From Hyparrhenia diplandra (lineage: Eukaryota; Streptophyta; Magnoliopsida; Poales; Poaceae), in NCBI GenBank assembly GCA_015847255.1, contig JADLZK010012353.1, positions 62,001 to 126,000 of the forward strand: a DNA stretch of 64,000 bases. Reading direction: 5' to 3'. Under the pieces are notes generated by a model. It was not told the origin of the DNA. It searched no databases and worked only from the letters and a program-made list of their open reading frames with translations. The position numbers and the translations under genes were made by a program. Below are positions 32,140 through 42,316 of this stretch, piece after piece (positions within the stretch are counted from its first letter, which is position 1; each line of letters begins with the position of its first letter).

Positions 32140-32595
32140 ATGAAGTTTACTTTTGATGTGTCTAAATGTGACCGAATTTTTGATGAATTGTTAAAAATCG
32201 GTATCATTAAGATTAATTATACTATGCCTCCTGCAGATGTCTTGAAACAAAGGGCTTTTTGCAAACATCATAATTCTTTTTCTCATGCCACTAATGATTG
32301 CAATTACTTCCGTCGGCAGGTACAATCGGCGCTTAATAAGGGCCGATTAACTCTTACCGATATGCAGCTGGACAAGAATCCCTTCCCGGCTCATGTGAAG
32401 GTGGTTGAAGCTGGTAAGCCCAATGACAAGACATCTGAAACTGAGAAACTTGAGGTCAAGGCTCCCACAATTTTGATCCGTCCTGAACAAGCTGTTACTG
32501 CAAAAGGGAAGAACGTGATCATCGGCGAGCCACGCCCCGTACCGATTGTTCCTAACAATTCGGGACGGCAAGTATTGGCTAACAAGGATGAATAA
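32140..32595 (+). CDS. Gag C-terminal segment of the Tat element
   Basis: 151 codons. CKHHNSFSHATNDCNYFRRQVQSALNKGRL has the C..H...H...C pattern of the zinc-knuckle-like region typical of Tat Gag. It lies between the main Gag and the Gag-protease frame and is probably one protein with them, split by frameshifts. Confidence 0.65.
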   Translation: MKFTFDVSKCDRIFDELLKIGIIKINYTMPPADVLKQRAFCKHHNSFSHATNDCNYFRRQVQSALNKGRLTLTDMQLDKNPFPAHVKVVEAGKPNDKTSETEKLEVKAPTILIRPEQAVTAKGKNVIIGEPRPVPIVPNNSGRQVLANKDE

Positions 32596-32616
32596 GGCAA
32601 GACTAAGATCACCATT

Positions 32617-34605
32617 GTGGCAAGCTCGGCGCAAGCTTTACGACGTCAAGCTTGGTTGGATGGTCTTGCAGCACAGGGAAGACCAGCTAGGCCGGTTAGC
32701 CCAATCGGCCAAGACGATCAAGCCCTGGGATTAAGATCCTTCATTCCACAAAATCCAGAGGTGGGAGTGTGGAAGACCAACGAGCCTAAGGAAAAGAAGC
32801 ACATCAAGCCTCAGTGCACATTTGACAGGCTCATGGCAAAGTACAAGCAAGATAAGGCCGATTCTAAGAAATCGGCCAATAAAAAAAGAGAGCTGACACC
32901 TCCTAAGCGTGATGAAGAAAGGAGCAAGCAAATAGCTACGACTCCTTCCAACGGTGCATCCTCTTCGCATGCCACTCGTCCAAGATTCTCTCGTTGGGGA
33001 CCACCAGTGGCACCAATGCCACCATCACCTGTGATACCTCAATGGGGACCGAAGGGAGTATTTGTTCCTTATCCTTCGGCTTCCATGAAGGAGGTAGATG
33101 CTGCAAACATCGCCAAGCCCACTGTCTTTAGCCGATTGGGTATACAATCGAGCTCTAGCGGTGCAAGGAAGAAAGAGTTGCTCACATCCAGGGAGCTTAC
33201 CAATTCGGGGAAGGCACCGATGCAACAGATATATGTCCCGAAGGAGAAACCGGAAGTGGTTGTGCAGCCTGCTCCAATTGCTACTTCTCCACTTTCCATC
33301 ATGTTCGGATCAATGTCAGCTCCTGTTCTTAATGACAATGAACCGATTATAATTGAGGGACAAGAGCCTCCAAAAGAAGATCAAACTATGGAGGAAGTTG
33401 CTGGATCTCAAGACAAGAAGAAGAAGCCTGTTGATCCTCGGTACCGGCAGCCCAAGTGGTGCCCTATGGACCTTGACAAGACTCAGAAGAGGAAACTTCA
33501 ACGGGCAAGGCAAAAGATGCTCAAGCGTATGGCTGCTGCTCAAGGGCAAGGGCCCATTTTACCAGAGCTTGTTCAAGAGATCAAGGAAAAAGAAGCTGAG
33601 TTGGTTGCTGCCGCTAAGAGGATGACTAAACCGGTTGCTAAATCGGTAAAGTCAGTTGTAGTCCAAGAGCAGCCGCCCAAGCCTGTAGAGGAGATGCCCA
33701 AACCAAATGTTGATCTTCTTACACTACTAGCGGGCAAGCCAGCTGAGCAAGGTGCTAATTCAGCTATGTTAGTTGATGGGGCTGCTAATGCCCAACCCTC
33801 GGATTTATCGGTTATTGAGTCGGTTGAACCGAGTGTTTCTGATGGTCCTCTAGGTGACAATGAGGATTTTGCTACTACTGTTGCTGCCTTGGTTGGCATC
33901 GAAGCTCCTGCTGAAGATGACGAAGAGATGGTAGACAACGAGCCTTCACCAAAGCATGGAGAGATCAACACAATATTTCTTTCTGCCGATTATTATGTGA
34001 TCGAGCAGGGAGGAGATGATGAAGTAGCAGCAGCAGAGATGGCTTTTGGGGTTCAAGATGCTATATTCAAGAAGCCCGTGGTGCCTGTGAGGCATCTCAA
34101 GCCATTGCATGTGAGTGGACACATTAATGGAAAACCAGTCCGCAACATGCTAGTGGATAGTGGTGCAGTTGTCAATCTTATGCCCTATACACTATACAAG
34201 AAGCTTGGTGGCAAGGACGAGGAACTAATCCAGACCAACATGACCGTCACTGGTGTGGGAGCGCCTGCGCCAATTCCTGCTAAGGGGATCGCCAATTTGG
34301 AGCTGACCGTTGGGAGCAAGACATTGCCTACTGCATTCTTCATTGCTGATGTGGAAGGTAGCTATGATCTCATACTCGGTCGAGATTGGATTCATGCCAA
34401 CCCCTGTGTTCCTTCGAGCTTGCACCAGTTCCTCATCCAATGGGTGGGAGATGCTATAGAGATTGTTCATGCGGATAATGCGGTTGAGATTGCTACAACC
34501 GATGTTTCGTCTGAAGGATCTGGATTTGCTTGTCTTTTAGGAGAGATTTATCCAGCTATCAGTATGTCGGGTTATGATGAGCGTGGATTTGTACCGTGTC
34601 ATTGA
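32617..34605 (+). CDS. Gag-protease region of the Tat element
   Basis: 662 codons. A basic, Pro-rich N-terminal region is followed by YRQPKWCPMDLDKTQKRKLQRARQ (about 33440-33511), frequent just upstream of protease in Tat elements. The aspartic protease has catalytic Asp-Ser-Gly at 34156-34164 (MLVDSGAVVNLMP) and a downstream DLILGRDWI at about 34369. A stop at 34605 precedes the RT frame by 46 bases, so pol would need a frameshift or is broken. Confidence 0.8.
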   Translation: MASSAQALRRQAWLDGLAAQGRPARPVSPIGQDDQALGLRSFIPQNPEVGVWKTNEPKEKKHIKPQCTFDRLMAKYKQDKADSKKSANKKRELTPPKRDEERSKQIATTPSNGASSSHATRPRFSRWGPPVAPMPPSPVIPQWGPKGVFVPYPSASMKEVDAANIAKPTVFSRLGIQSSSSGARKKELLTSRELTNSGKAPMQQIYVPKEKPEVVVQPAPIATSPLSIMFGSMSAPVLNDNEPIIIEGQEPPKEDQTMEEVAGSQDKKKKPVDPRYRQPKWCPMDLDKTQKRKLQRARQKMLKRMAAAQGQGPILPELVQEIKEKEAELVAAAKRMTKPVAKSVKSVVVQEQPPKPVEEMPKPNVDLLTLLAGKPAEQGANSAMLVDGAANAQPSDLSVIESVEPSVSDGPLGDNEDFATTVAALVGIEAPAEDDEEMVDNEPSPKHGEINTIFLSADYYVIEQGGDDEVAAAEMAFGVQDAIFKKPVVPVRHLKPLHVSGHINGKPVRNMLVDSGAVVNLMPYTLYKKLGGKDEELIQTNMTVTGVGAPAPIPAKGIANLELTVGSKTLPTAFFIADVEGSYDLILGRDWIHANPCVPSSLHQFLIQWVGDAIEIVHADNAVEIATTDVSSEGSGFACLLGEIYPAISMSGYDERGFVPCH

Positions 34606-34650
34606 AGCCGTGGATAATCGGCTCAATATTCTTAAATAAATAGTTTCCCA

Positions 34651-35277
34651 ATGGAAGACAAACTTCAATGGTTGAAAAAGAGGCTAGAACATTATCGGGC
34701 TGAAAAGACCGATTCTTGTGAGGCAATTAATGACTTTGATGAGCTCAATAAGTTGGGCCAAGGTTTCACGTCGGCCGATCCTCTAGAACAAGTTGATATT
34801 GGAGATGGTTCCGTACCACGGCCGACCTATGTGAATGCTAACTTGGATGCCGATTATAAATCTAAATTAATCGCGCTTCTCAAGGAATATGTTGATTGCT
34901 TTGCATGGGATTATACGGAGATGCCTGGGTTAAGCCGAGATCTTGTTGAGCATCGGCTTCCTATTAAACAGGGGTTCAGGCCATTCAAGCAACCGCGAAG
35001 AAACTTCAATTCGGCCATCCATGACCGAATCAAGGAGGAAATTAATCGGTTGCTCCAGGCAAATTTCATCCGCCCATGCAGGTATGTGGAGTGGGTTTCT
35101 AATATTGTTCCGGTTGAGAAGAAAGACACCGGGAAGATCAGAATTTGCATTGACTTCAGAGATTTAAATAGAGCCACTCCCAAAGATGAATATCCTATGC
35201 CTATCGCCGACATGTTGATCAATGATGCTTCAGGACATAAGGTTATTAGCTTTCTTGATGGTAATGCTTGGATATAA
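34651..35277 (+). CDS. Reverse transcriptase, N-terminal part (Tat element)
   Basis: Contains GFRPFKQPRRNF, EEINRLLQANFIRPC, NIVPVEKKDTGKIRICIDFRDLNRATPKDEYPMP and FLDG at about 34970-35260, the standard Ty3/Gypsy RT fingers and motif A. The frame is lost at GNA by an extra T near 35268. The downstream frame at 35341 resumes the same RT. Confidence 0.8.
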   Translation: MEDKLQWLKKRLEHYRAEKTDSCEAINDFDELNKLGQGFTSADPLEQVDIGDGSVPRPTYVNANLDADYKSKLIALLKEYVDCFAWDYTEMPGLSRDLVEHRLPIKQGFRPFKQPRRNFNSAIHDRIKEEINRLLQANFIRPCRYVEWVSNIVPVEKKDTGKIRICIDFRDLNRATPKDEYPMPIADMLINDASGHKVISFLDGNAWI

Positions 35278-35340
35278 TCAAATCTTTATGGTGAAGAAGA
35301 TACCTCCAAGACTGCTTTTATTTGTCCTGGATTTGTCGGT

Positions 35341-36585
35341 TTGTTTGAGTGGATTGTCATGACTTTTGGGCTCAAGAATGCAGGCGCCACCTACCAAAGA
35401 GCTATGAATCTTATCTTTCATGATCTCATTGGTGTAATCATGGAAGTGTATATTGATGATGTGGTGATTAAATCGGCTTCACATGATCCTCATTTAGCCG
35501 ATTTGCGTCTTGCTTTTGAGAGAATGCGTTTCTATGGTTTGAAGATGAATCCACTCAAGTGTGCCTTTGGAGTATCAGCTGGGAAGTTTCTCGGATTTAT
35601 TATTCATGAGAAAGGCATAGAGATTGATCCTAAAAGGATAGAAAAGATCAAGGCAGTTCAAGCACCTCAATGCAAGAAAGATTTGCAAAAGTTTTTAGGC
35701 AAAGTGAACTACTTGAGAAGATTCATTGCTAATTTGTCCGGGAAGATTATTCCTTTCACCCCCATCCTCAAATTGAAGTATGAAGCTGATTTTGCCTGGG
35801 GGGCAAGCCAACAAGATGCATTTGATAAATTGAAGGAATATCTGTCTTCACCGCCTGTTCTTCGCGCACCTAGAAGGGGAGTACCTTTCCGATTGTACAT
35901 CGCTGCCGAAGATAAGGTGATTGGAGCTGTTGTTACTCAAGAAGACGAAGGAAAGGAGTGTGTTGTTGCCTATCTTAGTCGCCGTCTTCTTGATCCCGAG
36001 ACAAGGTATGCCCATGTTGAGAAATTATGTCTATCACTCTATTTTGCTTGTTCCAAAATGAGACACTATCTTTTGTCAAGCACATGTGTGGTAGCTTGCC
36101 AGGCCGATGTAATCAAACATATGTTGTTTCGGCCAATCCTTTCTGGAAGGGTGGGCAAATGGGCATACTCTTTAATTGAATATGACTTGACTTTCGAACC
36201 ATTGAAAATATTAAAAGGTCAAGTTCTTGCTGATTTTATTGTTGAGCATAGCATAAATCTTGATCATGAAGTAGAATACATCACTACTACCCCATGGCAT
36301 TTGTATTTTGATGGATCGGTTTGCAAAGATGGTGCTGGCCTTGGTGTGGTTCTTGTTAATCCTCTTGGTGCTGAAATTCCTATGTCAAGCCGATTAGAGT
36401 TTAAATGTACTAACAACCAAACCGAATATGAAGCTCTATTATTCGGGTTGATCATGTTAGATGCTTTGGGGGTTGATCATGTGGAAGCATTTGGTGATTC
36501 ATTACTTGTAGTCCAGCAAGTATCGGTGAATGTCAATGTTTGGATGGATCATTACATGCTCGTCTTAATACTTGTATTGATTTAA
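35341..36585 (+). CDS. RT, RNase H and archaeal-type RNase H (Tat element)
   Basis: FEWIVMTFGLKNAGATYQRAMN, then the catalytic YIDD at 35449-35460. The thumb/connection region ends with FLGKVNYLRRFI. Conventional RNase H follows (FRLYIAAEDKVIGAVVTQE..., about 35885-36120). A second RNase H starts at about 36295 with WHLYFDGSVCKDGAGLGVVL and NNQTEYEALLFGL, carrying the acidic Asp and Glu of the archaeal-type fold. The frame fails at about 36536 (VNVNVWMD), truncating the second RNase H. Confidence 0.85.
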   Translation: MFEWIVMTFGLKNAGATYQRAMNLIFHDLIGVIMEVYIDDVVIKSASHDPHLADLRLAFERMRFYGLKMNPLKCAFGVSAGKFLGFIIHEKGIEIDPKRIEKIKAVQAPQCKKDLQKFLGKVNYLRRFIANLSGKIIPFTPILKLKYEADFAWGASQQDAFDKLKEYLSSPPVLRAPRRGVPFRLYIAAEDKVIGAVVTQEDEGKECVVAYLSRRLLDPETRYAHVEKLCLSLYFACSKMRHYLLSSTCVVACQADVIKHMLFRPILSGRVGKWAYSLIEYDLTFEPLKILKGQVLADFIVEHSINLDHEVEYITTTPWHLYFDGSVCKDGAGLGVVLVNPLGAEIPMSSRLEFKCTNNQTEYEALLFGLIMLDALGVDHVEAFGDSLLVVQQVSVNVNVWMDHYMLVLILVLI

Positions 36586-36792
36586 TTGGTAAATTTTCCG
36601 AATTCAAGATTCTGCATATTCCGAGAGAAGAAAATTATACAAAGCAAATTTGCTAGCTCAACAAGCTTCAGGCTACATAAAGGAAGGAGATCATGCGCAT
36701 AAGAGGTATGTGCTTAGAGCAAATTTGTTTGCTCAAAATGCAATCGGTTTTGAGGTAAAAGATAAATATTTTCATTTACAAAGCATTTACCG

Positions 36793-38211
36793 ATGCATGA
36801 AAGTTTGCTTGCTTCCGATTCTAGTGAAAATTCGGTTCGACCAAAGCCAATTGGACAAACCGATGTCACTTACAATTTGGGGCAGCAAAGTAGAATTCTT
36901 TTAAATCGGTCTATTTCTGTTTTGGACAATGGTAGCACCGATTTAGAAGATTGGAGAATTCCTCTCATAAAATTCTTGCAGGATCCTAGCACTAAGGTTG
37001 ACAAGAATGTTCGGCGACTTGCTTTTAAGTATACATTGCATAATGGAGAACTTTATAGGAGGACTGCCGAAGATTTGTTGTTAAAGTGTCTAGGAACCGA
37101 TCAAGCAAGAGTGGCAATGGGGGAAGTGCATGAAGGCATTTGTGGTACGCATCAATCGGCTCCAAAGATGAAGTGGTTGCTAAGAAGGGCTGGTTTCTAT
37201 TGGCCTACTATGATGGCCGATTGCTTTCGCTACTACAAAGGATGTGAAGAATGTCAACGGTTTGGGAATATTCAGCTAGTGCCGGCTGCTATGTTGCATC
37301 CTATCATCAAACCGTGGCCTTTCCGTGGTTGGGGATTGGATTTCATTGGGCAGATTCATCCACCATCTTCGAAGGGGCATAAGTTCGTCTTGGTTGCTAC
37401 CGACTACTTCACTAAATGGTCGGAAGCAGTTCCATTGAAGAACATGACACACAAGGAGGTGATTGAGTTCATCACCGAACATATCATTCATAGATTCGGC
37501 ATTCCACGGACATTAACTACGGATCAAGGAACGTCATTTATGGCAAAAGAAGTAAAAGCGTTTGCCGAATCATATAAGATCAAGATGCTTAAGTCATCTC
37601 CATACTATGCTCAAGCCAATGGACAAGCTGAATCCACTAATAAGACTTTGATCAAGCTTATTCAAAAGAAGATAGAAGATAATCCAAGGAAGTGGCATGA
37701 AGTCTTGTCAGAAGCTCTATGGGCTCACCGCATATCTAGGCATGGTGCTACAAAGGTTACTCCTTATGAGCTGGTTTATGGCCAAGAATCGGTATTACCT
37801 GTTGAAGTAAATTTGGATGCATATAGATTTGCTAAGCAAAATGATCTATCTCCTATTATGTATCACGATCCGATGATGGACAACATTGATGAGGTAACCG
37901 ACAAAAGGCTGCTAGCTTTAAAGGAGATTGAAAAGGACAAAGCCCGGATTGCCAAAGCCTACAACAAGAAGGTCAGGAGCAAATCGTTCCAAATCGGTGA
38001 CTTAGTTTGGCAAACTATATTACCGATAGGTTCGAAAAGTAATGAGTTTGGCAAGTGGTCACCCAATTGGGAAGGTCCATTTAAAGTGATCAAAGTGACA
38101 TCCGGAAATTCCTATGAGCTTGAGTATATTCATGATGGAAAACGCAAAGGCAATGCGATTAACGGGAGGTATTTGAAAAAATATTTCCCTAGTGTTTGGC
38201 AAGAGGCTTAA
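36793..38211 (+). CDS. Integrase of the Tat element
   Basis: 472 codons. The zinc-binding region has GEVHEGICGTHQ and GCEECQRF (about 37121-37260). The catalytic core has Asp in GLDFIGQI (about 37335), Asp in TTDQGTSF (about 37517) and Glu in NGQAESTNKTL (about 37620-37650). A GPF-type end (NWEGPFKVIKV) is near 38065. All three catalytic acidic residues are present. The first ATG is well upstream of the domain and the true protein is part of Pol. Confidence 0.85.
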   Translation: MHESLLASDSSENSVRPKPIGQTDVTYNLGQQSRILLNRSISVLDNGSTDLEDWRIPLIKFLQDPSTKVDKNVRRLAFKYTLHNGELYRRTAEDLLLKCLGTDQARVAMGEVHEGICGTHQSAPKMKWLLRRAGFYWPTMMADCFRYYKGCEECQRFGNIQLVPAAMLHPIIKPWPFRGWGLDFIGQIHPPSSKGHKFVLVATDYFTKWSEAVPLKNMTHKEVIEFITEHIIHRFGIPRTLTTDQGTSFMAKEVKAFAESYKIKMLKSSPYYAQANGQAESTNKTLIKLIQKKIEDNPRKWHEVLSEALWAHRISRHGATKVTPYELVYGQESVLPVEVNLDAYRFAKQNDLSPIMYHDPMMDNIDEVTDKRLLALKEIEKDKARIAKAYNKKVRSKSFQIGDLVWQTILPIGSKSNEFGKWSPNWEGPFKVIKVTSGNSYELEYIHDGKRKGNAINGRYLKKYFPSVWQEA

Positions 38212-38377
38212 GTGCTCTCTCAAACAATGGCCGATGCATGCATCGCCCTTAGAACAAAAATGGTAGATATACAATATCGCCTTTAGTCACCGGACAACCG
38301 ATACGATGGGCATTCGTGTTGTTTGGTTTATATTGTTTTCAGGATCGTGCATCTCTCACCGAAAAAGGGGGGGCATA

Positions 38378-39213
38378 TGTTGACACCCAAAAATGACCTA
38401 AGACGTGACAAGGTGTAAACAATGCATCAAGGTGCAAAATTTGGCCGAGCATGGGGCCAAACGGGCGTATTGGAGCACCGGACGCTGGAGCGCCCGATCG
38501 CTGGACCGGACACACCGGGTCGCCAGTGCCACACTTCGAACTCTCTCGAAGTGACCGGACGCTTGGGCACCGGGCGTCCGGTCGCGCGCCCGGCGTCGCG
38601 CGCGCGTCCGGTCGCGCTGGGCTTCACTGCAGCTGTTGCCGTTTCAGCCGTGTCGGGACTTGACCAGACGCTGGGCACCGGTGCGCCCGGTCAAGCCCGA
38701 CCAAGGTCCGGCCGCCCGTGTTTGGCCCAGTCCGAACCAAACCTAAACCGATTTGTTTCCAATCGTGTTTAGGTCGGTTTTAGTAATTGGAGACGCCCGG
38801 GACGCTTTCCTAAAAGGATAAGACCACCCTCCCCTATATAATGAAGGGGTTCATGGCCGATTTGATCCCATCTACCCAAATCGTCATATTACAACTTCCA
38901 AACCCTAATTTTGTCTCTTCCAACCCTATACCCCTGCTGTTCGACGACGAGCTCCGGCGCTTCTTCACCGGCGTTCTAGGGCGCACCTGCTGCTCCTAGG
39001 GCAACCCTCGCGTGCATCCTCCCGACGGGTCTTCCCGGAGGTTTGTTCGGAGGTTTTCCAGCCATTACCGAGCTCTACATCGGCCCTAACGGTCTCTTGA
39101 TCGTTCGTGGCTGATCACGCTGCGGTTTTGCTGCTACTAGGTTGTTAGCAACCTTCGTGGGCGCCCAAGGCCCCTCTGGTGTGTTTGTGCGAAGCCTTAA
39201 CTTCGTATCAACA
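38378..39213 (+). repeat. 3' LTR of the Tat element
   Basis: 836 bases. Preceded by the polypurine tract AAAAAGGGGGGG (38362-38373) and followed by TSD TATTG. It differs from the 5' LTR mostly by short indels in the GC-rich first third. Confidence 0.9.
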
Positions 39214-39972
39214 TATTGTTATTTATTTATTTATTTATTTATTATAGAAAGCAATAGTTAAACTTATGAAAACTCAAGTTTCATTTTTTAATACCTAACC
39301 GGTTACCATTATCACAAGATACTCGTAGCTACCTTCCTGCCACCCCATCTTAATTAATCATTTCAACGTTACTCAAAATGAAAACAAATACTATTTAATA
39401 TTTCTACATGAAAATAGAATAAATAAAAAATAAAATAATTATGTCCATTTTGGCCCCTTAATTCCTGCCTTTGTCGAATTTTAAGAGTCAAGTACAAAAC
39501 CATCTAACTTTGGCACTGCAACTATTAAAGCCGTTTAATTTCTCACTGGAGAACCACTCATAACCGACTCAGGGACAAAATTGGAAGGTTGTGAAAGTTG
39601 AGGTGAAGTTAGATAAAAGCAAGAGATGAGGTCCAAACAATGAATTAATCAAGTACTTTTGTTAAAAGCAAGAGATGAGGTCCAAACAATGAATTAATCA
39701 AGTACTTTTGTTTTCTTTATTTAGATATTTATTTAAATTATATACATAGATTTAGTTTTTCATAACTATTTACATGTATTAAAATATTGGATTCTTATAT
39801 ATTGGAATTTTTATTTTGAATCTGAATCCAAATTTATTTAAAATATAGCCTATTTATTTGAAGTTCCCATATTTTGAATTTTAATTATTAAATTTATTCT
39901 AATGAACTCGAATGGAGAAATAGCGAAAACTAAAGTTGTAGATCTAACTGAGATATACAACTTTATAGCTGG
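39214..39972. repeat. AT-rich intron or flank with a 49-bp tandem duplication
   Basis: A (TTAT)n run covers about 39219-39243. A 49-base unit is duplicated exactly in tandem at 39615-39663 and 39664-39712 (starts AAAAGCAAGAGATGAGG). From about 39856 an AT-rich repeat unit begins that resumes at about 41215. No gene. Confidence 0.7.
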
Positions 39973-41011
39973 TGTCATCCCCATTCGGTGTCAAGGGGCT
40001 ACTTTTGGGGAAGCCCGTTGGCATAGGGCACTCCTCTATCATTCGGTCTTGCCTTCAAATCGAAAGACGGCATTCGCTGAATGATCTGTATTCGGTGGTC
40101 GAGGGCCGAGATGTTGCCCCCACTGGCGGCATGTTGTTACAGACGAGAATGTCATCGGCTTGGTGGCCGGGTCGACCGAAAGGGGAAAACCGAGAGCGAC
40201 GCTTCCTGCGCGCAAGACCAGGCTCCGGTTGCAACGACCGAGGGGACGCGACATTCGGTCGGCGATGACCGAGATCCCTGGTTTTGGGGAGAGTGGCGAG
40301 GAACTTTTCCGGCTGAAGGTGGTAATGGTAGGCCGAGGGCTAAGCGCTCGGTGGGTTTTGTGTGTGCATTGCAGCGGCTTCAAGCTGCTGCGGTCGACCA
40401 AACCTGTCAAAGCGAGCGTTCCGGGACCGAAGGTGGAGCCATGTGGTCCTAGGAGCGGTCAAGGCGTTGGTCGGGGAAAAGGACTAGGGTGCCCTCCCTG
40501 CGCGAGGTATATCCAAAGTGGCATCAGGGTAGTTAGAAGGGGAAAATGGTCTTGTAAAGTCCTACCGACGACTATAAATAGAGCTCCCAGCACCTTTGTA
40601 AGGGGCGGATGTAAAATTAATGAGAAGAACTATTAGGCCAGTCTGAGTAGGGGTGTCATAAGAGTTTCATTTGCATTAATTAGGCTGCCACGTAGGCATT
40701 TGTGATGACATGGCGGTGTATTTAAGAGGAGGGAGAAGAAATGAGTTTCTTCTAGATGAAACTCTCTTGGCACGAATACCAACTATCTTTTGAGTCATGA
40801 AATTAAATGCACATGAATTAACCATAGAATGAAACTCTCCATTGGGAATAGGGGTTTCATCCAAGTTTCATTTCGTTTCACATGACATGACAGTTTTGGA
40901 AACAGTGCTATAAAACTCACCACTGAGACTGAACTTATTGTTTTCATTCAGTGTGATTGATTACTCTCGTTTCCCCCTATTCTGGGTAGCATCCTCGAGG
41001 TTACTCCAACA
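39973..41011. mobile_element. Solo LTR with TSD GCTGG, carrying a MITE
   Basis: TGTCATCCCC...CTCCAACA flanked by GCTGG at 39968-39972 and 41012-41016. Without the MITE it is about 737 bases. A promoter-like CTATAAATAGAGC at about 40571 suits an LTR read on plus. No internal region or partner LTR is present, so the element was reduced by LTR-LTR recombination. Confidence 0.75.
40636..40934. mobile_element. Tourist-like MITE with TTA TSD
   Basis: 299 bases between TTA (40633-40635) and TTA (40935-40937). Ends are GGCCAGTCT and AGACTGAAC, imperfect inverted repeats, with AGTTTCAT/ATGAAACT words mirrored inside. A three-base TTA TSD with these ends fits a PIF/Harbinger-derived MITE. It is inserted in the solo LTR. 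Confidence 0.75.
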
Positions 41012-41016
41012 GCTGG

Positions 41017-41391
41017 CTACTTTTTCATTTCAAATCATTTATGGTTCCAAAAGTCTGGTTGAATATCTGATAATTAGAAATTCAGATTTTTCTAGTTTTT
41101 GAATCAATTTAGATGAAGAAATTAATTACCAACACTTATGGTGTAGGTCTCGACGAGATCTACAACTTTATAGTTGATGACTGCATTTGAGATCACTTAT
41201 GGTCACCCAAATCTATTTGAAGTTCACATATTTTGAAATTCAATTTTTTTAATTGCTTTAATAAACTTGTCTAGAGAAATAATGCAGACTAAAGTTTTAG
41301 ATTTTTTTTTTTTTGGCAATATAGTTTAATTTATAATATTTTATATTTTCTCTTTTTATGATAAAAATCGATAATGTGTTGATTAATAAAT
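41017..41391. other. AT-rich flank between solo LTR and LARD
   Basis: Holds the second AT-rich repeat unit and a poly-T tract near 41305. No gene. Confidence 0.5.
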
Positions 41392-41848
41392 TGTCACGTC
41401 CCAAAGATGTGAGGCCCAAAGGGCCCTGCGGGCACGCCAAGGGCAGGGAGGGAAGCGGCCGGCCGCCGTCATCAACTTCATGGGCAAGTAAATTAGATAT
41501 TTATTAGAAAATAAATTAGATCTTCCTTCACATGCAAATCTTTCTAGGACTATAAATACAAAGGGATCCAATTAGTTGAATCTTAATAAGAAATAATTAG
41601 GGGGGTAAACCCTAAGCTTTCCAACTTTCGAGCTTTCGCCCTCTCCCTATCTCGCGCACCACGCCAAAGCCTCCAACTCCTTTGCCGCTACGCGACGCCG
41701 CCTTGCACCCACGCACGTGCTGCACGCTACGCGTTGTTGCGCCGCCCGTCATCGATCATGGTCGCCATCGCCTCAATGCCGCCGTTCCACCCGCCAACAC
41801 CGGTCGCCGCCGATCGTGTTGTCGCCGCCCCTCCAACGCTGTTGCGAT
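41392..41848 (+). repeat. 5' LTR of the LARD-like element
   Basis: About 457 bases, collinear with 44362-44808. The end was placed just before the primer-binding-like site. Confidence 0.7.
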
Positions 41849-41899
41849 AGCTGGTATCCGGAGACCAGTCCTACCCACCCACGCCTGCCACCGTCAAGA

Positions 41900-42316
41900 A
41901 TGGATGGCTGCTCCAATCGCCGTCCTACCCAGGAGATGATCATGGAGGCCATCTACGCGCTTGGATCAGAGAACGCCATTCACAAAGCTGCGATCTCTAA
42001 CCACATCGAGGTGAAGTACGGCTCCATCCTCCCATCCGAGCACTTTGCCATCCTCGATGGCCACCTCACCCGCATGAAGGCCACCGGCAAGCTCGACAAC
42101 CTCCTCGACGCCACCCCTTCCTTGGGCGCCACCGATGACAATGGTGCTCCCACGGGTGCCGTCGAGGTCGTCCCCTCCACGATCACCGATTTTGCATGCA
42201 ATAGGCTCTTCCACCCCAAGAAAGCCCCCGCGAGCCGCAGCTCGAGATCGATCGATCAGATCGGGAGGCCACCACCAATGTCCACCACTGCACGACGAAA
42301 AGCGCACCCTAACTAG
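41900..42316 (+). CDS. Linker-histone/HMGA-like H15 domain ORF inside the LARD
   Basis: A 138-codon frame from ATG 41900 (an in-frame upstream extension exists within the LTR). Residues 13-70 (MIMEAIYALGSENAIHKAAISNHIE, then LPSEHFAILDGHLTRMKATGKL) match the winged-helix H15 pattern of plant histone H1 and HMGA proteins: an initial MI.EAI helix, an I..YIE-like second helix, and LL..HL.RMK.SG.L at the end. The AT-hook or basic tail expected of a full H1/HMGA is not evident, and the rest of the frame is of unknown kind. Probably a host fragment captured by the retroelement. Expression unknown. Confidence 0.55.
   Translation: MDGCSNRRPTQEMIMEAIYALGSENAIHKAAISNHIEVKYGSILPSEHFAILDGHLTRMKATGKLDNLLDATPSLGATDDNGAPTGAVEVVPSTITDFACNRLFHPKKAPASRSSRSIDQIGRPPPMSTTARRKAHPN

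Larger units (their letters stand above)
29606..39213 (+). mobile_element. 9.6-kb Ty3/Gypsy element, Tat/Ogre lineage, inserted in the NLR-B intron
   Basis: Perfect TSD TATTG (29601-29605 and 39214-39218), 832- and 836-base LTRs, a primer-binding site, gag, PR, RT, RNase H, a second archaeal-type RNase H, integrase and a polypurine tract, all in order. The extra RNase H places it in the Tat/Ogre/Retand group. Several frameshifts split pol. The LTRs remain similar apart from GC-rich indels, so the insertion looks relatively recent. It sits in the intron after NLR-B exon 2, in the same orientation as the gene. Confidence 0.9.
39932..41310. repeat. AT-rich repeat units with palindromic AAAGTTGTAGATCT hairpin
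   Basis: A hairpin-forming sequence AAAGTTGTAGATCT...AGATATACAACTTT at 39932-39964 recurs as GTAGGTCTCGACGAGATCTAC then AACTTTATAG at about 41143-41175. The following ATAG(C/T)TG... and the TTTGAAGTTC(C/A)CATATTTTGAA blocks (about 39858 and 41216) also repeat. The two units are separated by the solo LTR inserted at GCTGG. Confidence 0.55.
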
